NCBI GenBank assembly: GCA_041609715.1
Contig: JBFIQI010000083.1
Span: forward strand, 1 to 10,696
From: JABDLF01 sp041609715
GTDB lineage: Bacteria > Pseudomonadota > Gammaproteobacteria > Steroidobacterales > JABDLF01
Direction of reading: 5' to 3'
DNA length: 10,696 nt
Shown: one piece after another, positions 7,225 to 10,696 of the stretch
Layout of the letters: the number at the start of each line of letters is the position of its first letter
Position numbering within the stretch: the first letter of the stretch is position 1
The notes under the pieces: generated by a model
Told to the model about the DNA's origin: nothing
What the model saw: only the letters and a program-made list of their open reading frames with translations
The model's database searches: none
Translations under genes and position numbers: made by a program

Positions 7225-7645
7225 AGTACGTGCTGCCTCATGGGAGGCTGATCGCGAAGCCATTCGCGCCGTGCGCGAAATTGTTTTTGTGGTGGAACAG
7301 GCCGTAGACCCCGCTCTGGAATGGGACGGGCTGGACGCACAGTGTGATCACGCCGTAGTGCAGTTGCCCGATGGCTTGATCGTCGGCACGGGCCGTCTGT
7401 GCTGCAATGGGGATGAGGGTAAAATCGGAAGGATGGCGGTTCTGCAGGAATTCCGGGGCCAGGGTATCGGCTTGGCCATACTGGACTTTTTATTGCAGCG
7501 TGCCCGTGCCCTGGGACTCAGGCAGGCGCAATTGAACGCTCAGACCCATGCCCTCGCCTTTTATGAGCGGGTCGGGTTCGTCGCCGGCGGACCCGAATTT
7601 GATGAGGCCGGGATTCCCCACCGTCATATGCAGATGGAGCTTTGA
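7214..7645 (+). CDS. GNAT-family N-acyltransferase (ElaA/YjcF-like)
   Basis: This 143-residue cytoplasmic protein should transfer an acyl group from acyl-CoA to an unknown acceptor. The GNAT fold is visible as VREIVFVVEQAVDP (20-33; the R..VFv.EQ motif of the ElaA/YjcF group), then IGRMAVLQEF and the CoA-binding loop R81-G-Q-G-I-G86. LNAQTHALAFYERVGF (107-122) and a C-terminal EFDEAGIPHRHM complete it; the last motif is shared with ElaA. The start at ATG 7214 is preferred over an in-frame ATG at 7181, because the family begins here and CGGAA lies 4 bases upstream. It overlaps the roxA 3' end by 11 bases and ends 1 base before the next ORF. The context suggests a link to roxA or translation, but the acceptor cannot be read from the sequence. 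Confidence 0.9.
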   Translation: MNFEVRAASWEADREAIRAVREIVFVVEQAVDPALEWDGLDAQCDHAVVQLPDGLIVGTGRLCCNGDEGKIGRMAVLQEFRGQGIGLAILDFLLQRARALGLRQAQLNAQTHALAFYERVGFVAGGPEFDEAGIPHRHMQMEL

Positions 7646-7646
7646 A

Positions 7647-8165
7647 ATGGAACAGGACCGGGAGGCTTATTCGGCGGACGCCACGACAGTACTCGATCGG
7701 CGCGTCCTCACATCGCGGGACGAAATCCTGGCCGGGGCAACCGAAGTTGTGCAAATGGCTTCGCGGGAGCTGTGTATCTTTTCGCACGAACTCGCCGGGC
7801 CCGTATTTGCAGATGCCAGCATCATCGAGGGCGTGCGCCAACTGGCTATTTCTGGACCGCATGCGCGGGTGAGAGTGTTGGTCTCTTTTCCCAGCGCGGC
7901 CGCACGCAATGCGCCGCAGCTGCTTACGCTGATCCGGCAACTGAGCAGCCATATTGGCATCCGGTCAGTCGGGCCGCAGCATCGTCACCAGAGCGTGACC
8001 TTCATCATCGCCGATGACCGTGCAGTCATTTATCACCCGGTAGAAGAGAACTCGGAAACGCTGTTGGAAAAGATTCCGGGAACGGCGCGCCACTACCTGA
8101 ATCTGTTTAACGAGATGTGGGAGCATGGCGGTGGCCACCCCGATTTGCGCAGCATGACGATTTGA
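7647..8165 (+). CDS. Uncharacterised 172-residue protein, possibly a degenerate phospholipase-D-like fold
   Basis: I do not recognise a characterised family. The protein has no signal peptide or membrane segment, so it is probably cytoplasmic. The pattern is alternating alpha/beta: a helix at 23-39 (SRDEILAGATEVVQMAS), strand LCIFSHEL (42-49), helix IIEGVRQLAISG (59-70), strand ARVRVLVSF (73-81), helix PQLLTLIRQLSSH (90-102), strand IGIRSV, then HQSVTFIIADDRAVIYHP (114-131). That order resembles one half of a phospholipase D-like fold, including an H followed by a strand and DDR, but the catalytic H-x-K-x4-D spacing is absent. A nucleotide- or RNA-binding scaffold is more likely than a lipase. 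The ATG at 7647 lies 1 base after the GNAT stop with GGAG 7 bases upstream. Several upstream in-frame ATGs lie inside the GNAT gene and are rejected. Confidence 0.85.
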   Translation: MEQDREAYSADATTVLDRRVLTSRDEILAGATEVVQMASRELCIFSHELAGPVFADASIIEGVRQLAISGPHARVRVLVSFPSAAARNAPQLLTLIRQLSSHIGIRSVGPQHRHQSVTFIIADDRAVIYHPVEENSETLLEKIPGTARHYLNLFNEMWEHGGGHPDLRSMTI

Positions 8166-8204
8166 CGGCGCTGTTGGCACTGGCTTCCCCTTTTATAAGC
8201 GCCG
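8166..8204 (+). terminator. Weak candidate terminator hairpin after the roxA operon
   Basis: CGGCGCT (8166-8172) can pair with AGCGCCG (8198-8204) to give a perfect 7-base-pair stem starting at the stop of the 172-residue ORF. The loop is long (25 bases) and no run of T follows, so it is not a canonical rho-independent terminator. It lies in the gap between convergent genes, where a terminator is expected. Confidence 0.25.
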
Positions 8205-8235
8205 GATTCTGCACCTCCCCTGGCTGATCCTGGCA

Positions 8236-8261
8236 CTGAGTCGGCAGCGCTGATTACTCAG
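8236..8261 (-). terminator. Weak hairpin over the stop codon of the beta-helix protein gene
   Basis: CTGAGT (8236-8241) pairs with ACTCAG (8256-8261), a 6-base-pair stem overlapping the TGA at 8258-8260. The 14-base loop contains the perfect palindrome CAGCGCTG (8245-8252). There is no T-run on either strand, so termination activity is uncertain. Confidence 0.2.
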
Positions 8262-10696
8262 GGATCAATGCTAATGGAGACGCTGCCGAGAGAGACGCCG
8301 TTGGTGGTTACCGCGAGCTCCAGGGTGCCGGGTCCCGCAGCGCTGGTGTCAACCAGCACCTGGTAGTGGCCCGCGCCGAGATCGGTGGCAACCGCGCTGC
8401 CCGCACCATCCGGCTCCAGGTCTGCGACCGGGACCAGCACGAGACCGGCAGGGGCTGCAACGACAGTAAAGAAAACCTGTTGCCCCGCTCTCATACTCTC
8501 TGCTCCGGCCAGCGGTTCGACCACCACTGCTTGCGGTGCCGGTGCACCGGCCGTCAAACCCCCTGGCGCCGCTGGTTCGATCACAGCAACGCCATCAGGA
8601 ATACCCGCGGAACGCCGCTGATGATGATAGCCCCTGTCGAGAGTGTCAGCATCGGCAGCACCATTGATACTGGTTGTTTTCTTGTCCAGGTCCAGGCCCA
8701 CGAGTCCCGGTACCAGATCGCTACCGGAATCGAATGCGGGCGAGATGAAAGGGCTGAAGACCTGAACAAGATAAAATCCATGCTCGAAGCCCGGACTGGC
8801 CCCTGTGATATCAATGTCATCCTTGCCCAGGTTCACGTCCGGTGATTCCATCACGTTGAACGATGACCAGCCGGGCGCGACCACATTCAGGGTGTCGCCC
8901 GCTTTGGGTGGCATTGTGAGCAGGTCATTGTTACTGCGATTGCGCCAGAAGATGGAATCCTGGAGGTTGGCGTTATCGTCGGAGCTTACTGCCCCGCCGG
9001 TCATACCGGCCTGGTTATAAACACCGGTGAGATTACGGAATTCGGAGCCACCCGATGCAATCAGCCCGATTGCCCCGCCATCTCCGGAGGCATAATTGTT
9101 GATCAGCAGCATATTCAGCACTTCAACTGAAGAATCTGCATTGTTCATGTACATGCCACCGCCACTGTCGCTGGCGCGGTTGCCGGAAATGATGCCGTCT
9201 TTGATCTGGAAAGTGGCGCTACCGAGGAGGTAGACCCCACCGCCATCACTACCCGCACCGATAGCGGCATTCCCGGATATCACTGCATTCTGAACTGTCA
9301 CTGTCGAGCCGGGATCCGCATACAGCCCGCCGCCACCGACAGAATTGACGACATTGTTCAGCAAGCGGCTGTCACTCAAGTCGAGGGTGGCCCCGTTGCC
9401 TACCCATACGCCGCCGCCGCCCTTCCCAGCCGTCACCTGGTTGTCTCGAAAAACGCTGTTGCGAACCGTAGCTACGGTGCCGGCATTCGAAACGCCAAGA
9501 CCGCCGCCCTGATCAGTCACGCTGCCATTGCTCATCCAGACGCCGTCATAGAGCACGGTGGCGCCGCCGGACGCCCGCATGCCGCCTCCGCCGGTGCCGG
9601 CGCCGGCCGGCACTCCGACACCATTGGTGAAATGCAGATCGAAGAAGCTGATGTTCTGACATGCATTGACTTCACTACCGGTGGGCAGTCCGTTCATGTC
9701 GATGACTGTTGCCGGCGAACCATCGCCCAGTGTGACCGGCTGCTGGCCCGGGTCATTCGGATCCAGGGAACCAACGTAGGCGATGTCGTCGCAAGTGACC
9801 GCCAGGTTTATGTTGGTCAGGTAAGTGCCTTCTGCAACCAAAATGATGTGCGGGCTACCCGGGACTCCGGATGCTGGCGATGCCGGCAGAGGCCCTGCGC
9901 TGGGCCATGCCGGTGAAGGGCCATCGTCGTCGACATAGGTGATGAGCTGGGCCGGATCGTCGAAACAGGGATCACTGCCGGCTTCTACTTCGACCCCATC
10001 TCCGAGTCCGTCGGCGTCGGAATCCGGGTTCAGCGGATCAAGGCAGGGATGTGGACCGGCCGCCAGCGTTGCCTCCTCATTGTCGTTGAGTCCGTCGCTG
10101 TCTGAATCCGGGAAGGCCGCCAGAGTAGTGAACGTTGTCTTGACTTTGAATCCCTGTTTTTCAAAGGCCGCGTTCTCGATGTTGTTCTGAACGATTACGT
10201 GGTATTCCACGTCCATATCAAGGTCGCTCACCGGATCGATGGTTGCGGTCAAAGTGCCGGGATCCCAGGTAAGCACCGCAGGAACGGCCGGAACGCCGTT
10301 ACTGAACTCAGAAAGTATAAGGTAAGCGTCAGTAATCGTCGCGGGATTCATGGCCTGGTTGAACGTGATTACGACATTGGTATCCAACGCAATTTCCGTA
10401 GCGCCGTCTGCGGGGTTTATCGTCGAGACATAACCCGTGTCCGGAATAACGTTGACTACACGAGTATTGGTGCCCGTATTCCCTGCTGCGTCATCGACCG
10501 AGAAATTCACAAGATAGCCGCCCAGTACACTGGTGTCGACAGCACTGTCATCAATAACCACAGACGCCGTGACGTCGCCGTCCACGGTGTCGCTGGCGGT
10601 GGCGCCGGGGTCGGTGAAGGGGGTCGCAGCTTCATGGGTCAGCGGATCGGCCCCGGTTAGAGTGATCACCGGCGCCGTGGTGTCCACCACGTTGAC
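8258..10696 (-). CDS. Large modular protein with Ig-like domains, calcium loops and a right-handed beta-helix, probably exported (N-terminus outside window)
   Basis: The frame is open from the right edge (first codon 10694-10696) to TGA at 8258-8260, giving 812 visible residues; the true start lies outside. The GTG at 10690 is internal to a repeated linker. Domains, numbered from the first visible codon: DUF5011/HYR-like Ig domain at 5-83 (DTTAPVITLTG, then YLVNFSVDDAAGN); SbsA-like Ig domain at 89-192 (INPADGATEIALDTNVVITF); two thrombospondin-3-like calcium loops, DSDSDGLNDNEE (197-208) and DSDADGLGDGVE (225-236); beta-helix entry near 280 (ILVAEGTYL); eight GGG-led coils at 369-592; a choice-of-anchor-Q-like stretch around 648-692 (SPAFDSGS...LDRGYHH); and an Ig-like C-terminal domain at about 719-812. 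There is no PEP-CTERM, LPXTG or other sorting tail. A cell-surface or extracellular adhesin or glycan-binding role is inferred. No catalytic residues of a polysaccharide lyase can be assigned. Confidence 0.9.
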   Translation of the reverse strand, partial: VNVVDTTAPVITLTGADPLTHEAATPFTDPGATASDTVDGDVTASVVIDDSAVDTSVLGGYLVNFSVDDAAGNTGTNTRVVNVIPDTGYVSTINPADGATEIALDTNVVITFNQAMNPATITDAYLILSEFSNGVPAVPAVLTWDPGTLTATIDPVSDLDMDVEYHVIVQNNIENAAFEKQGFKVKTTFTTLAAFPDSDSDGLNDNEEATLAAGPHPCLDPLNPDSDADGLGDGVEVEAGSDPCFDDPAQLITYVDDDGPSPAWPSAGPLPASPASGVPGSPHIILVAEGTYLTNINLAVTCDDIAYVGSLDPNDPGQQPVTLGDGSPATVIDMNGLPTGSEVNACQNISFFDLHFTNGVGVPAGAGTGGGGMRASGGATVLYDGVWMSNGSVTDQGGGLGVSNAGTVATVRNSVFRDNQVTAGKGGGGVWVGNGATLDLSDSRLLNNVVNSVGGGGLYADPGSTVTVQNAVISGNAAIGAGSDGGGVYLLGSATFQIKDGIISGNRASDSGGGMYMNNADSSVEVLNMLLINNYASGDGGAIGLIASGGSEFRNLTGVYNQAGMTGGAVSSDDNANLQDSIFWRNRSNNDLLTMPPKAGDTLNVVAPGWSSFNVMESPDVNLGKDDIDITGASPGFEHGFYLVQVFSPFISPAFDSGSDLVPGLVGLDLDKKTTSINGAADADTLDRGYHHQRRSAGIPDGVAVIEPAAPGGLTAGAPAPQAVVVEPLAGAESMRAGQQVFFTVVAAPAGLVLVPVADLEPDGAGSAVATDLGAGHYQVLVDTSAAGPGTLELAVTTNGVSLGSVSISIDP
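8921..9592 (-). repeat. Eight beta-helix coil repeats within the modular protein
   Basis: The encoded protein contains eight consecutive units of about 26-31 residues. Each opens with GGG or GGA and carries a small-residue/hydrophobic alternation ending in an Asn. The Asn positions, numbered from the first visible codon, are 390, 419, 448, 476, 506, 534, 561 and 586. The units are diverged in DNA sequence, so this is an old structural repeat rather than a recent tandem duplication. Confidence 0.75.
9962..10108 (-). other. Segment encoding two thrombospondin-3-like calcium-binding loops
   Basis: Two DxDxDGxxDxxE loops lie 28 residues apart, each followed within 12-13 residues by a cysteine (HPCLDP and SDPCFDD). 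They join the Ig-like N-terminal part to the beta-helix. Such loops usually bind Ca2+ and stiffen linkers in secreted proteins. The two cysteines may form a disulfide. Confidence 0.7.

Noticed and set aside
7548..7646. An upstream start for the 172-residue ORF
   Set aside because: It would lie entirely within the GNAT gene, whereas the ATG at 7647 has a well-spaced GGAG and starts 1 base after the GNAT stop.
8366..8845. A 159-residue open frame on the plus strand
   Set aside because: It is antisense to the C-terminal part of the beta-helix protein and shows no domain or ribosome-binding site.
9632..10660. Several plus-strand open frames of 83-153 residues
   Set aside because: All are complements of the repeat-rich modular protein; the low-complexity codons of that gene leave the opposite strand open.
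10690..10690. GTG at 10690 as the real start of the modular protein
   Set aside because: The frame continues open to the window edge, the upstream residues match the inter-domain linker, and no signal peptide follows, so the gene is 5'-truncated by the window.

Overview
The window looks like chromosomal DNA from a gammaproteobacterium. It is GC-rich by eye and densely coded. PurB keeps its catalytic His and Ser at the same residue numbers I recall for the E. coli enzyme, the response regulator closely resembles PhoP, and a RoxA-type ribosomal oxygenase sits directly after purB. I cannot name a genus; free-living environmental lineages (Chromatiales- or Woeseia-like) are a guess. I saw no tRNA, rRNA, CRISPR array, insertion sequence, integrase or att-like repeat. 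No gene-free stretch exceeds about 140 bases.

Left block (1-1605, all minus strand). A glycine-zipper envelope protein is followed, after 71 bases, by a small secreted PepSY protein. Seven bases later comes a PhoP-like response regulator whose C-terminus is cut by the window edge; its sensor kinase would be expected just outside. The PepSY and regulator genes form a tight transcription unit.

Middle-left block (1718-4541, minus strand). fumC, a CoA-pyrophosphatase-type Nudix hydrolase and mazG lie head to tail with gaps of 6 and 13 bases. They look like one operon combining a TCA-cycle enzyme with two nucleotide 'house-cleaning' hydrolases.

Divergent promoter region (4542-4678). It separates fumC from purB and holds a perfect 12-base inverted repeat and a 7-base direct repeat. 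FumC and PurB belong to the same fumarase/aspartase superfamily, and PurB releases the fumarate that FumC hydrates.

Middle-right block (4679-8165, plus strand). purB, roxA (2-oxoglutarate oxygenase that hydroxylates ribosomal protein L16), a GNAT acyltransferase and a 172-residue uncharacterised protein are packed with a 5-base gap, an 11-base overlap and a 1-base gap. This is the best place here for undescribed biology, because an unknown protein is translationally linked to a ribosome-modifying oxygenase.

Right block (8258 to the right edge, minus strand). This is the C-terminal 812 residues of a large modular protein, probably exported: DUF5011-type Ig-like domain, SbsA-like Ig domain, two calcium-binding DxDxDG loops, an eight-coil right-handed beta-helix with an asparagine ladder, a choice-of-anchor-Q-like module and a terminal Ig-like domain. 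The N-terminus lies beyond the window. Its 3' end converges on the roxA operon across a 92-base gap with only weak terminator-like hairpins.
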